From assembly GCA_017996625.1 (NCBI GenBank), contig JAGOGO010000015.1, positions 1-33,763 on the forward strand: DNA of 33,763 bases, given 5' to 3'. Source of the DNA: Deltaproteobacteria bacterium (lineage in GTDB: Bacteria; Desulfobacterota; WTBG01; JAGOGO01). The notes below the pieces were generated by a model. It had not been told where the DNA came from and ran no database searches. It saw nothing but the letters and a program-made list of their open reading frames with translations. Position 1 is the first letter of the stretch. Each line of letters starts with the position of its first letter. This document shows positions 6,289 through 14,479 of the stretch, one piece after another. Both the position numbers and the translations under genes were made by a program.

Positions 6289-7266
6289 ATGTCTTTTTCG
6301 GAATCTGCTATGCAAGCGTTACTTTTTGATGGTGAACTCAGGCTTGATCGAAATCATCCGCTTCCGGAGCGAAAGCCCTTTGAAGTGCTGATTCGGGTCC
6401 TTTCCGCAGGCATCTGCCGAACAGATGTCGAGGTCGTGAAAGGCTACCTTGACTTCCAAGGGATCTTGGGACATGAGTTTGTCGGCGTAGTCGAGGAAAG
6501 CCCTGACCCTAATCTCGTTGGAAAGCGGGTAGTGGGCGAAATCAATATCTCCTGTGGAAAATGCATCTACTGCCTGAAAGGAATGTCAACTCACTGTGAA
6601 AACCGCTCCACCCTCGGCATTCAAAACAAAAACGGCGTCTTCGCTGAATTTGTTTCCTTGCCCTTGGAGAATGTGCATCCCCTACCCGAAAAAGTAAGCA
6701 ACGATCAGGCCATCTTTGTGGAACCTCTGGCTGCTTCCCTCCAAATCCTTGCCCAGGTGCACATTACCCCGGCTGATCAGGTAATCGTGCTTGGAGACGG
6801 CAACCTCGGATTGCTCTGCGCTCAAGTACTCGCTATGACCGGAGCCCAGGTTCTGGCAGTAGGACGGCACGAAGAGAAACTGGATATTGTGAGAAATCTG
6901 GGCATCAGAACCTGCCTCATCGACGAATTAAGCCGGGAGAAGGTGGATTTTGTTATCGAATGCACTGGCTCACCGTCCGGTCTGGAAGAAGCGTTCAAAC
7001 TGATTCATCCCCGGGGCACGATTGTCTTAAAGAGTACGTTCTTCGTCCAGCCGAAGCTAGACCTTGCTCCCCTGGTCATCAACGAGATCAACTTGATCGG
7101 TTCGCGTTGTGGTCCCTTCTTTCCCGCCATCCGACTACTGGAAGCACATGGGGCCACGGTAGAGCCTCTTATTTCTGATCGATTCGATCTAAAAGATGGC
7201 ATAAAGGCTCTGCAGGCAGCGAAAAGAAAAGACACTCTGAAGATTGTCCTGGACATCGGGCAGTGA
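6289..7266 (+). CDS. Zinc-binding alcohol dehydrogenase-like protein (MDR superfamily)
   Basis: 325 aa. The N-terminal catalytic zinc ligands are in GICRTD and GHE (LGHEFVGVVEESPD). The structural-zinc loop is complete, with four Cys in SCGKCIYCLKGMSTHCEN. The NAD(P)-binding Rossmann motif is VIVLGDGNLGLL. These define a medium-chain dehydrogenase/reductase oxidising an alcohol or polyol; the substrate is not evident. It is slightly shorter than the 340-350 aa usual for the family. Translation could start at 6289 or at the ATG at 6310 (MQALLFDGE, closer to the family's usual start and preceded by a weak GGA); neither has a strong ribosome site. The stop codon TGA is embedded in a GTGAATAGTGAGAAGTGA island. 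Confidence 0.88.
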   Translation: MSFSESAMQALLFDGELRLDRNHPLPERKPFEVLIRVLSAGICRTDVEVVKGYLDFQGILGHEFVGVVEESPDPNLVGKRVVGEINISCGKCIYCLKGMSTHCENRSTLGIQNKNGVFAEFVSLPLENVHPLPEKVSNDQAIFVEPLAASLQILAQVHITPADQVIVLGDGNLGLLCAQVLAMTGAQVLAVGRHEEKLDIVRNLGIRTCLIDELSREKVDFVIECTGSPSGLEEAFKLIHPRGTIVLKSTFFVQPKLDLAPLVINEINLIGSRCGPFFPAIRLLEAHGATVEPLISDRFDLKDGIKALQAAKRKDTLKIVLDIGQ

Positions 7267-7448
7267 ATAGTGAGAAGTGACCAGTAAGGAGTATAAGGTA
7301 TGAATCTATTGCGAGTTGCAGGTTGCGAGTTCATGTTTAAACTCAACGAACCCAAGTAACCCAACGAACCCTCCTGCCTCAGCGCAGCGCGAATCGACGA
7401 TTACTCTAATCCAATCGGTGAACGGTCAACGGATAACGGTGAACGATT
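7267..7448. repeat. Short-word islands between convergent gene ends
   Basis: Three iterated-word stretches: GTGAATAGTGAGAAGTGA-type (to about 7297), AACGAACCCAAGTAACCCAA-type (7340-7370), and GGTGAACGGTCAACGGATAA-type (7418-7448), the last abutting the stop codon of the minus-strand cysteine-synthase gene. No hairpin terminator is seen. Confidence 0.7.
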
Positions 7449-8357
7449 CTACGGTCGGCAGGATGCACAGATAGAGGTAAACAGCGCTGTGCTCAGGTAA
7501 CGATCGCCGCGGTCTGGAAAGAGGACGACAATAGTCCCTGATTTCATATTCCGGGCCATTGTGTAGGCACCGACCATAGCGGCTCCGCTGCTCATGCCTA
7601 CGAAGATACCCTCTTCAAGAGCCAGCCGGCGGGTCATTTCAAAAGCACTCTCGTCATCGACAAGAATATGTTCATCCAGTCTACTGGGATCGAAGATCTT
7701 GGGCACCATTGCCTCCTTCATATTCTTCAATCCTTGAATACGATGGCCAAGCATCGGCTCCACCCCCACGATTTTGATGGCCTTGTTATATTCCTTCAGC
7801 CGCTTTCCAGTCCCCATGAGCGTAGCGGTAGTGCCCATACCTGCCACGAACACATCTATTTCTCCGTTGGTCTGTTTGATGATTTCCACGCCGGTGCCCT
7901 CATAGTGGGCAAGGACGTTGTAGGGATTAGAGTACTGATCGGGCATACAATAGACGTCAGGATGGGTTTCCGCTATGCGATAGGCTCGCCGGATAGCACC
8001 GTCAGTACCGTCAGCTGCCGGTGTCAGCTCTATCTCAGTACCGAATGCTTCCAGAATTCTTCGCCGTTCCTCACTGACACATACCGGCATGATCAGCTTT
8101 GCCTTGTACCCCTTGGCCGCCGCCACCATGGCGAGTCCGATTCCGGTGTTGCCGGAGGTGGGCTCCAGAATGATCTTACCGTTGTTTAAAAGTCCGCGCT
8201 GCTCCATGTCTCTTACCATGAAATAGGCAGCTCGATCCTTGACTGAACCGCTGGGATTGTTGCCCTCCAGCTTCGCCAGAATTTTCACTCCCTTGTGCGG
8301 GACGATTTTTTGCAGCTCCACGATAGGAGTATTTCCAATAAGATCAACAATACTCAT
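7449..8357 (-). CDS. Cysteine synthase-family PLP enzyme (CysK/CysM-like)
   Basis: 302 aa from the ATG at 8357, chosen because MSIVDLIGNTPIVEL is the family's normal start and GGAAAGG lies just upstream; the frame's extra 29 residues are not credible. The PLP lysine is Lys40 in NPSGSVKDRA. The phosphate/substrate loop PTSGNTG is at about 67-72, and VFVAGMGTTATLMGTGK and SSGAAMVGA are the other PLP-binding segments. The enzyme joins O-acetylserine (or O-phosphoserine) with sulfide or another thiol donor to make cysteine. After the usual ending (FPDRGDRYLSTALF) it has an extra tail TSICASCRP with a CxxC pair. It is divergent from nikR, sharing a 168-base control region. Confidence 0.9.
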   Translation of the reverse strand: MSIVDLIGNTPIVELQKIVPHKGVKILAKLEGNNPSGSVKDRAAYFMVRDMEQRGLLNNGKIILEPTSGNTGIGLAMVAAAKGYKAKLIMPVCVSEERRRILEAFGTEIELTPAADGTDGAIRRAYRIAETHPDVYCMPDQYSNPYNVLAHYEGTGVEIIKQTNGEIDVFVAGMGTTATLMGTGKRLKEYNKAIKIVGVEPMLGHRIQGLKNMKEAMVPKIFDPSRLDEHILVDDESAFEMTRRLALEEGIFVGMSSGAAMVGAYTMARNMKSGTIVVLFPDRGDRYLSTALFTSICASCRP

Positions 8358-8472
8358 GATACCTTTCCTTAGCTGAAAGTCAGCGCAGCTTCCTCCGGCT
8401 AAAACTAGGATACGGAATGTACCACACGTTCCCCCCAAATGCAAAAATGTTTCTCCCGATTGAAAGATCGGG

Positions 8473-8498
8473 CGTTATCTGCTACCTTCTTGATAACG
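8473..8498. promoter_or_regulatory. Candidate NikR operator upstream of nikR
   Basis: A perfect inverted repeat CGTTATC-N12-GATAACG lies 28 bases before the nikR ATG. It overlaps a weak promoter (TTGAAA at 8460, 17 bases, TACCTT at 8483). Long-spaced dyads of about 26-28 bp are the usual NikR target form, so autoregulation is plausible but inferred. Confidence 0.5.
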
Positions 8499-8525
8499 TT
8501 TCATTCTTGCTTGGGAGTTACCACT

Positions 8526-8948
8526 ATGAAGCTTATTAGATTCGGTGTTTCCATGCCTGAGGAGCTTCTCGGTGATTTTGACCGTTACATCACTGCGAGG
8601 AATTATCAGAACCGATCAGAGGCCCTTCGAGACATGATTCGCGACAAACTCGTGGAGAAGGAGTGGGCCGATGCTCAGCAGGGGCAGGAGGTAGTGGGTG
8701 CGATTACCTTTGTCTATGATCACCACAAACGAGAGCTGGTGAACGCTCTTATCGACATTCAGCACGACTATACCGGCCTTGTTTTGGCAAGTCAGCACAT
8801 TCACCTCGACCACGATCACTGCCTCGAAGTCTCCGTAGTTCGAGGCAGCACTGAAGCCATTCGTACGCTGACTGACCGGATCAAATCAATGAAAGGCGTC
8901 AAACATACCAGCCTCAGCATGACCACAACGGGAAAACGACTCACATAA
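8526..8948 (+). CDS. nikR: Nickel-responsive regulator NikR
   Basis: 140 aa. The N-terminal ribbon-helix-helix (LIRFGVSMPEELLGDFDRYI then NRSEALRDMIRD) binds DNA; the C-terminal ACT-like domain senses nickel. All four square-planar nickel ligands are present: His80, His91, His93 and Cys99, each shifted by exactly four from the E. coli NikR ligands (His76, His87, His89, Cys95). The ATG at 8526 is preceded by GGGAG nine bases upstream; the longer frame from 8439 would add an unrelated 29 residues. No nickel transporter or hydrogenase gene is nearby, so the regulated targets are probably elsewhere. It is divergent from the cysteine-synthase gene. Confidence 0.95.
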   Translation: MKLIRFGVSMPEELLGDFDRYITARNYQNRSEALRDMIRDKLVEKEWADAQQGQEVVGAITFVYDHHKRELVNALIDIQHDYTGLVLASQHIHLDHDHCLEVSVVRGSTEAIRTLTDRIKSMKGVKHTSLSMTTTGKRLT

Positions 8949-9111
8949 TATAGGATTCAAGATTCCATATTCAAGATTCAAGATTGAATTTCGTGATGAA
9001 TCTTGGACATTCACTACCTGCGACCGTGAAGGCCGTCTCTTGCTTTTGGCACCTTATGATTCTGTTAGTGTCCAATCTGCAGAATGTTGAATGTTGAATG
9101 TTGAATTCGTC
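8949..9111. repeat. ATTCAAGATTC / GAATGTTGAAT word islands
   Basis: Just after the nikR stop an iterated ATTCAAGATTC island runs to about 8995. Near 9081-9107 an iterated GAATGTTGAATGTTGAAT island ends beside the stop of the convergent MBL gene. The centre is unremarkable. Confidence 0.65.
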
Positions 9112-9939
9112 CTACGTTACCGGCACATCTGCCGGGCTGGCAATGGTATGGTACATATCATGAGGGAAGATCACCCTCAGCTTCTTCTCGCGGATCTCCC
9201 GGTACAGCTTTTTCCGCATCTCCAAGGTGATGAGCGGATGAGTGTCATAGCCCATGATGTACGGCAGCGGCAGATGCGTGGACGTTGGAACGAGGTCCCC
9301 GATGTGTATGGCGCCCTTCCCGTTGCTTTCAAAGAACACAACCTGATGACCCTGCGTGTGCCCTCCGGTCTTTACTACTCTCACTCCTGGAACGATCTCT
9401 CGATCTCCATCCACTAAGGTTAGGTTACCGGCTTCCTGCAAAGGCAGGAAATCATCGGAGTGGTAACTTGCCGCCGTCCGTTCATTCGTGGCACAGGCAA
9501 CTTCAAATTCCTCCTGCTGCACAACGTACCGAGCATTGGGAAACACCGGCTTCACGGTGTTGTTGCTCATTTTTGTCGAGCCTCCGGCATGGTCGAAATG
9601 AAGGTGCGTAAGAATCACCCAGTCAATATCCTGAGGTGTGAGGGCAAAGGGCTGAAGAGCCTGCAAAGGGGACTGGTACGGCATAAACCGTACGTGACGC
9701 TTTTCTTTGTCGGTTAGCTTGGATCCCACACCCGTTTCAACGAGGATATGCTGATTATTGACTCGCACCAGCAGTGACGTGCTGCAGAGGGTAATTCCAT
9801 TTTCTTCGTTGGAATGATAGAGGTGGCTCCATATGGCTTTGGGGATAATGCCGAACATGGCTCCTCCATCCAGCGCAAATGTGTCGAGCTGCAGAAGGGC
9901 AGCTTCAAAATCACCAATGCGAAATGATCGTTGATTCAT
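9112..9939 (-). CDS. MBL-fold metallohydrolase, AHL-lactonase/YtnP-like
   Basis: 275 aa from the ATG at 9939 (MNQRSFRIGDFEAALL), with GGAACG a few bases upstream; the frame is open to 10389 but the upstream part is not protein-like and overlaps the his promoter. Metal ligands are complete: THLHFDHAGG (HxHxDH, residues 112-117), GGHTQGH (His about 193), HIGD (Asp about 215) and a late PHDMYH. The opening and the 'DGGAMFGIIPK' segment match the subfamily containing AHL lactonases and YtnP. These hydrolyse lactone or ester rings in a dinuclear-zinc site. The true substrate cannot be read from sequence. It is divergent from hisB. Confidence 0.85.
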   Translation of the reverse strand: MNQRSFRIGDFEAALLQLDTFALDGGAMFGIIPKAIWSHLYHSNEENGITLCSTSLLVRVNNQHILVETGVGSKLTDKEKRHVRFMPYQSPLQALQPFALTPQDIDWVILTHLHFDHAGGSTKMSNNTVKPVFPNARYVVQQEEFEVACATNERTAASYHSDDFLPLQEAGNLTLVDGDREIVPGVRVVKTGGHTQGHQVVFFESNGKGAIHIGDLVPTSTHLPLPYIMGYDTHPLITLEMRKKLYREIREKKLRVIFPHDMYHTIASPADVPVT

Positions 9940-10158
9940 GATCGTTCCATACATCGTAAGGTTAGAAATATCAGGGAGACCGTCTGAAAGGGACGCTTTG
10001 ATTCCTGGTTCCCTGAAGCAGCTTTTCGCCGCAGCCACCACCCTCTGGCACTCAGTCAATTCAGCCTCTGAGCTGTATAGATACTCAAAACCGGAGATAA
10101 TGCAAGGAAGAACTGCAACTCGGGTCGACGTCAGCCGACCAGAAAAATTCAGTATGGG

Positions 10159-10187
10159 TTGACATTGCAGGAACAGTTTGATATATA
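10159..10187 (+). promoter_or_regulatory. Sigma-70-like promoter of the his segment
   Basis: TTGACA (10159-10164), 17 bases, TATATA (10182-10187). Initiation near 10194 gives a 26-base leader to hisB, too short for a classical his attenuator; no His-rich leader peptide is seen. Confidence 0.8.
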
Positions 10188-10219
10188 AGAAATTTTTAAC
10201 CATTTCAGAGGTACTGACC

Positions 10220-10807
10220 ATGGTGCGTGAAGCAGCCTTCAGCCGCAAAACCACTGAGACCGACATTGCCGTCCGCTTGAATCTGGACGGACAGGGAACA
10301 TACCAGATCGAAACCGGCATACCATTTTTCAACCACATGCTGCAGTTATTGACCAAACACGGCCTTTTCGATCTCACACTGAACGCCAAAGGCGACGTTG
10401 ACGTTGATTTTCACCATACGGTAGAAGACATCGGCATCGTGTTGGGTGATGCATTCCGGCAGAGTTTAGGAGATTATCAGGGAATTCGCCGCTATGGCTT
10501 TGCCACTGTTCCTATGGATGAAGTGCTGGCCTCCGTGACCGTCGATCTCTGCAAGCGCCCGGTGCTGGTGTACCACGTGCCGGTTTCGAGCGGAAAGGTA
10601 GGCACATTCGATGTTGAGCTTATCAGAGAGTTCTTTATTGCTTTTACCAATGCTGGCGGCATTACTCTGCACGTCAACGTACCATATGGTACCAATAGGC
10701 ATCATCTTATCGAAGCAGTGTTCAAAGCTTCGGGCCGGGCATTGAGTGAAGCGGTTTCTTTTGATCCGCGTATTCACGGTGTCATGTCTACTAAGGGTAT
10801 GCTGTGA
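10220..10807 (+). CDS. hisB: Imidazoleglycerol-phosphate dehydratase
   Basis: 195 aa, the normal length for a monofunctional HisB. It starts [20 protein letters not shown] and carries the two duplicated Mn-binding His motifs, [11 protein letters not shown] and RHHLIEA, plus GIPFFNHML. It removes water from imidazoleglycerol phosphate to give imidazole-acetol phosphate. The ATG at 10220 has AGAGG about 8 bases upstream; the frame could start at 10178 but that lies before the predicted transcription start. First gene of hisB-hisH-hisA-hisF. No HisB phosphatase domain is fused, unlike in enteric bacteria. Confidence 0.96.
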   Translation: MVREAAFSRKTTETDIAVRLNLDGQGTYQIETGIPFFNHMLQLLTKHGLFDLTLNAKGDVDVDFHHTVEDIGIVLGDAFRQSLGDYQGIRRYGFATVPMDEVLASVTVDLCKRPVLVYHVPVSSGKVGTFDVELIREFFIAFTNAGGITLHVNVPYGTNRHHLIEAVFKASGRALSEAVSFDPRIHGVMSTKGML

Positions 10808-10824
10808 GCGTCAACGATTTCATG

Positions 10825-10865
10825 GTTCACCGTTGATCCCGCGTGGCGCGGGATCAACGGTGAAC
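10825..10865. repeat. Perfect 19-bp stem-loop between hisB and hisH
   Basis: The arms at 10825-10843 and 10847-10865 are exact reverse complements around TGG. No T-run follows, so it is not a standard terminator. Its core (CCCGCG..CGCGGG with ACCAACGGTGAACGG flanks) recurs at about 23092-23120 upstream of the NUDIX gene, which marks it as a dispersed repeat. It could alter message stability between hisB and hisH. Confidence 0.85.
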
Positions 10866-10915
10866 GGATAACGGTGAACATTCTAAGTGAATCAGGAGAA
10901 TAATTACGAGGAATC

Positions 10916-11560
10916 ATGGGCAGGGGAAGATACGTTGCGATCGTTGATTATGAAATGGGTAATCTCCGGAGCGTGCACAAGGGGCTCGAAAAAATAGGTG
11001 CCTCAGCCATGGTAACCCATGACCCAAGTTCGATCAGAGACGCGCACGGCGTCGTTTTGCCGGGAGTGGGATCGTTTATCGATTGCATGCGCAACCTCGA
11101 ACGATACAATCTGATCGATCCTATCCTCTCTTCCATCCGAAGCGGAAAACCGTTTCTCGGCATTTGCTTGGGGCTCCAGGTGCTTTTTGCTGAAAGCGAG
11201 GAATTCGGCCGGCATCCGGGGCTGAATGTGCTGCCGGGCCGGGTAGTGCGTTTTCCCCTTCATCACCTACCGGATCACCGCCTAAAGGTACCCCATATGG
11301 GATGGAATCAGGTAAAGATTCACCAGCGGCCGCCCGTTTTGGCTACCATCCAGGATGGGTCCTATTTTTATTTCGTCCACTCCTATTACGTCGTACCGGA
11401 CAGCCCGGATGTCGTAGCCACTACGACCGAATATGGCATCGAGTTTGTTTCCAGCATCTGGAAAGAGAACATCTTCGCTAGTCAGTTCCATCCGGAAAAA
11501 AGCCAGTCCCTAGGTCTGGAGGTACTGCGGCAATTCAAGAAGATGGTGGACAAAAACTAG
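10916..11560 (+). CDS. hisH: Imidazole glycerol phosphate synthase, glutamine amidotransferase subunit
   Basis: 214 aa, class I glutamine amidotransferase. IVDYEMGNLRSV is the standard N-terminus and VVLPGVGSF the oxyanion-strand region. The catalytic nucleophile is the Cys in FLGICLGLQVLF. The remaining triad members are in SQFHPEKSQ (His and Glu). It frees ammonia from glutamine and channels it to HisF. GAGG sits 7 bases before the ATG. A 109-base gap with a long stem-loop separates it from hisB, and its TAG stop begins a low-complexity island. Confidence 0.96.
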   Translation: MGRGRYVAIVDYEMGNLRSVHKGLEKIGASAMVTHDPSSIRDAHGVVLPGVGSFIDCMRNLERYNLIDPILSSIRSGKPFLGICLGLQVLFAESEEFGRHPGLNVLPGRVVRFPLHHLPDHRLKVPHMGWNQVKIHQRPPVLATIQDGSYFYFVHSYYVVPDSPDVVATTTEYGIEFVSSIWKENIFASQFHPEKSQSLGLEVLRQFKKMVDKN

Positions 11561-11693
11561 TAAGGAGTGAAAAGTGAGGAGCTAGGAGTAACGAGTAAAT
11601 GCCCTCACTACCTGCCTTGTTCTCGCGCAGGGGCGCGGAGCACGCGGAGAAAAAAAAGGATCTCCCTACTCCTTACGATATGTGAGAACCGAC
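11561..11693. repeat. Short-word island and CTCGCGC-type element
   Basis: AAGGAGTGAAAAGTGAGGAG-type words run from the hisH stop to about 11599. At 11620-11659 is a copy of the GC-rich element that forms an inverted pair at 5772 and 6165; alignment extends to the preceding TGCCCTC..CTACC. The region lies inside the his segment. Confidence 0.65.
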
Positions 11694-12425
11694 ATGCTGA
11701 TTATACCGGCAATTGACCTAAAAAATGGAAATTGCGTCCGTCTCGAACAAGGCTTGATGGAACGGGAAACCGTGTTTTCTTCTCATCCATCTGAGATGGC
11801 GCAAAAATGGGAAAACCTTGGCGCCGGAATGCTGCATCTGGTGGATCTGGACGGTGCCTTTTCCGGCAATCCACAGAACCGGGAAGCGATTGCTTCGATC
11901 CGGCAGGCAATCCGGATACCTATTGAATTAGGGGGAGGTATTCGTGACCTCGACACTATCGAAGCGTACGTATTGCTCGGCATCAATCGCGTCATCCTGG
12001 GCACTGTAGCGTACCAGAATCCTGATTTTGTCAAAGCAGCCTGCAGCGCTTTCCCCGGTCACATTGCCGTGGGCATTGATGCGCGCAACGGAATGGTCGC
12101 TGTCAAAGGATGGGCCGAGCAAACCGACCAGAGAGCACTCGATCTTGCCCAGAGATTGGAGCAGGCAGGTGTAGCAGCGATAATTTATACAGATATCAGC
12201 CGCGACGGCATGCTTACCGGAGTGAACGTCAAGGCCACTCAGGAGCTGGCGCGGACCATATCGGTGCCGGTAATTGCCTCCGGTGGCGTGGCTAGCCTTG
12301 ACGATATTCTGCGGCTTCTTCCGCTCGCCAAAGACAGAGTCCAAGGCGTAATCATCGGCCGGGCCCTTTATGCGGGGACGATCAGACTCGAGGAAGCGCT
12401 TCAGTTGGCCGGGGAGGGGAAGTAA
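11694..12425 (+). CDS. hisA: Phosphoribosylformimino-5-aminoimidazole carboxamide ribotide isomerase
   Basis: 243 aa. The half-barrel repeats of the HisA/HisF fold are visible. The catalytic Asp are in [17 protein letters not shown] (start) and [12 protein letters not shown] (about residue 170), with phosphate-binding IELGGGIRD and VIASGGVAS loops. It opens the ribose ring of ProFAR to give PRFAR, the HisF substrate. The ATG at 11694 is preferred over the in-frame GTG at 11682, as MLIIPAIDL is the usual start; the ribosome site (GAGAACC) is weak. It sits between hisH and hisF. Confidence 0.96.
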   Translation: MLIIPAIDLKNGNCVRLEQGLMERETVFSSHPSEMAQKWENLGAGMLHLVDLDGAFSGNPQNREAIASIRQAIRIPIELGGGIRDLDTIEAYVLLGINRVILGTVAYQNPDFVKAACSAFPGHIAVGIDARNGMVAVKGWAEQTDQRALDLAQRLEQAGVAAIIYTDISRDGMLTGVNVKATQELARTISVPVIASGGVASLDDILRLLPLAKDRVQGVIIGRALYAGTIRLEEALQLAGEGK

Positions 12426-12470
12426 CCGTTCGAACGGTTCAATCGGCTTGAACGGTTTGAACGACGCCGG
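12424..12470. repeat. Palindrome and GAACGGTT-type words after hisA
   Basis: AACCGTTCGAACGGTT is a perfect 16-bp palindrome overlapping the hisA stop codon, followed by CTTGAACGGTTTGAACG, a further iteration of the same word. No T-run follows. Confidence 0.6.
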
Positions 12471-12578
12471 AAATGAACAAGTATCGCCGTATGCTGTCTT
12501 TACTCAGTAAAATCTCTCAGAACCGGCCTCTTGCATTGACAATGATACGTCGAGTGCTGCAAATACGATAGAACCTCT

Positions 12579-13349
12579 ATGTTAGCAAAACGAATCATTC
12601 CCTGTCTTGATGTCAAGGACGGCAGGGTAGTGAAAGGGATCAATTTCATCAACCTTCGTGATGCCGGCGATCCGGTAGATAACGCGAAGATGTACGACGG
12701 CCAGGGGGCTGATGAACTGTGTTTCCTGGACATTACGGCCTCGCACGAGAAACGCAAGATCATTCTGGATGTCGTTGCTCGGACCGCGGAAGAGGTGTTT
12801 ATGCCGCTCACCGTGGGAGGAGGTATCAACACCCTGCACGATATCCGTGATCTCCTCAATGCTGGTGCCGACAAGGTATCGATCAACACCGGCGCAGTAA
12901 AGCAACCGGGATTTGTGCAGGAGGCAGCCGAGCGATTCGGAAGCCAATGCATTGTTGTGGCCATCGACGCTAAAAGAGTCAGCACAGGTGTATCCGGCGA
13001 ATTACACTGGGAAGTGTATACCCATGGCGGACGAGAACCTACCGGCATTGACGTACTGGAGTGGACGAAACGCATCGTCAGCTATGGAGCGGGAGAAATT
13101 CTGCTCACGAGTATGGATTCTGATGGCACAAAAGAAGGCTTCGATATTGCCCTTACCCAGGCTGTCTCCGAATGTGCTTCGGTACCGGTGATTGCATCTG
13201 GCGGCGCCGGAACATTGGATCATCTTTATCAAGTCCTGAAACAAGGCAAAGCTGATGCAGTTCTAGCAGCATCGATATTTCACTATAAGGAATTCAGCAT
13301 CGGCGAGGTAAAGCGCTATCTCCGCGAAAGAAGCATTCCCGTCCGGTAG
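12579..13349 (+). CDS. hisF: Imidazole glycerol phosphate synthase, cyclase subunit
   Basis: 256 aa with the standard start [20 protein letters not shown] (catalytic Asp in CLDVKDG) and the second catalytic Asp in [13 protein letters not shown]. Phosphate-binding loops are LTVGGGI and VIASGGAGT. With HisH it converts PRFAR and ammonia to imidazoleglycerol phosphate (the HisB substrate) and AICAR. The ribosome site is weak. It is the last his gene here: the hisI/hisE functions that often follow are absent, and an M48 protease gene starts 60 bases later. Confidence 0.97.
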   Translation: MLAKRIIPCLDVKDGRVVKGINFINLRDAGDPVDNAKMYDGQGADELCFLDITASHEKRKIILDVVARTAEEVFMPLTVGGGINTLHDIRDLLNAGADKVSINTGAVKQPGFVQEAAERFGSQCIVVAIDAKRVSTGVSGELHWEVYTHGGREPTGIDVLEWTKRIVSYGAGEILLTSMDSDGTKEGFDIALTQAVSECASVPVIASGGAGTLDHLYQVLKQGKADAVLAASIFHYKEFSIGEVKRYLRERSIPVR

Positions 13350-13409
13350 CGCTGGTATGTATCCTTTTTGAAGGATCATTGAGCAGATCCTTCCTCAGGT
13401 AAGACGCAT

Positions 13410-14477
13410 ATGAATCGATTAGCACTAGGCCGCGTCATCCAGGGGCTTGCCTTGCTCCTGCTCCCTCTGGTTCTTTCCTGTACCGTCAATCCGGTTACCC
13501 TGGAAAAAGAATTCAATATTATCAGTGAAGATAAGGAAATCTCTCTCGGCCGCAATGCCAACAAAGAGATTTCCCAGAGTTTTGGAGGCCTTTATGACGA
13601 TCAGGAGCTGCAGCGCTATGTGTATCGCATCGGCCAGGCTCTGGCCAAGAACAGCGACCGTTCGTACCTCCAGTATCATTTCTATGTTATTGACAGTCCT
13701 ATCCTAAACGCCTTCGCTCTTCCCGGAGGCTACATCTATATAACCAGGGGGCTGTTGGCAGAAATCGAAAATGAAGCGCAGCTGGCTGGAGTATTGGGAC
13801 ACGAGATCGGCCATGTCGCTGCCCGTCACAGTGCGATTCAGCTTTCGGAAGCGCTGGGGTACCAGATGCTGACCGTGGCAGCAATGGCGGCGCCCAATGC
13901 CGGCGAAATGCTTCCGGTTGTAGCCACACTCTCCCAGACAATGATGCTCGGCTACAGCCGGGAGCGTGAGTTTCAGGCCGACTCCATGGGACTCACATAC
14001 ATGTTTCGATCCGGTTATGATCCGCTGGAAATGAGCAACTTTCTCTACCAGCTCAGCCGCAAAGGACAGGGGCCTGCTGGTTATGGCATCTATAGCTCAA
14101 CTCATCCGGATATTTTTGAGCGCGTCCAGGAAACCCGCAGCAAAGCAAAGCTGATGGTTGCCCTTAATCTGACCGAGAAGAAAATTCGACAGCAGAACCA
14201 AGTCGGCGAAGCCGAGGTAACCAGAGAGGATGTTAAAACCCATGCGGGTAAAGTTCTCGAATCAGAATACCGATCTCATTTAGAAGGACTGCTGTATGGT
14301 CCCCGAGATAATCCCCGGCGCCTGCATATCTATACAATACAAGAAGACGATTCAATTCTGTCTGTTGCAGAAAACGTGGCCGGAGATAAGGACCTGGCCG
14401 AAGAAATAGCTGATTTGAACAATGTTCAGATCGATGATCCTCTGGAACCGGGAACAAAAATTAAGGTAGCCTACTGA
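13410..14477 (+). CDS. Lipoprotein M48-family zinc metalloprotease with C-terminal LysM-like region
   Basis: 355 aa. A signal peptide ends in a lipobox (LVLSC, Cys24), so the protein is lipidated. The zinc site is HEIGH at 131-135, with the third ligand in EFQAD at 187-191. ALPGGYIYITRGLL precedes it, as in BepA/Oma1-type M48 proteases that handle outer-membrane protein quality control. A C-terminal stretch (about residues 305-355: IYTIQEDDSILSVAENVAGD then NNVQIDDPLEPGTKIKV) resembles LysM, suggesting contact with peptidoglycan; classical BepA has TPR repeats there instead. Start ATG with AGG upstream. Its stop faces the DUF2065 gene two bases away. Confidence 0.88.
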   Translation: MNRLALGRVIQGLALLLLPLVLSCTVNPVTLEKEFNIISEDKEISLGRNANKEISQSFGGLYDDQELQRYVYRIGQALAKNSDRSYLQYHFYVIDSPILNAFALPGGYIYITRGLLAEIENEAQLAGVLGHEIGHVAARHSAIQLSEALGYQMLTVAAMAAPNAGEMLPVVATLSQTMMLGYSREREFQADSMGLTYMFRSGYDPLEMSNFLYQLSRKGQGPAGYGIYSSTHPDIFERVQETRSKAKLMVALNLTEKKIRQQNQVGEAEVTREDVKTHAGKVLESEYRSHLEGLLYGPRDNPRRLHIYTIQEDDSILSVAENVAGDKDLAEEIADLNNVQIDDPLEPGTKIKVAY

Positions 14478-14479
14478 TG

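Noticed and set aside
10159-10219. his attenuator or leader peptide
   Set aside because: The predicted leader is only about 26 bases and has no run of His codons.
9940-10389. N-terminal extension of the MBL protein
   Set aside because: It would run antisense through the his promoter and start of hisB, and the sequence is not protein-like; the family starts near 9939.
10825-10865. Terminator between hisB and hisH
   Set aside because: No T-run follows either arm, so intrinsic termination is not supported.
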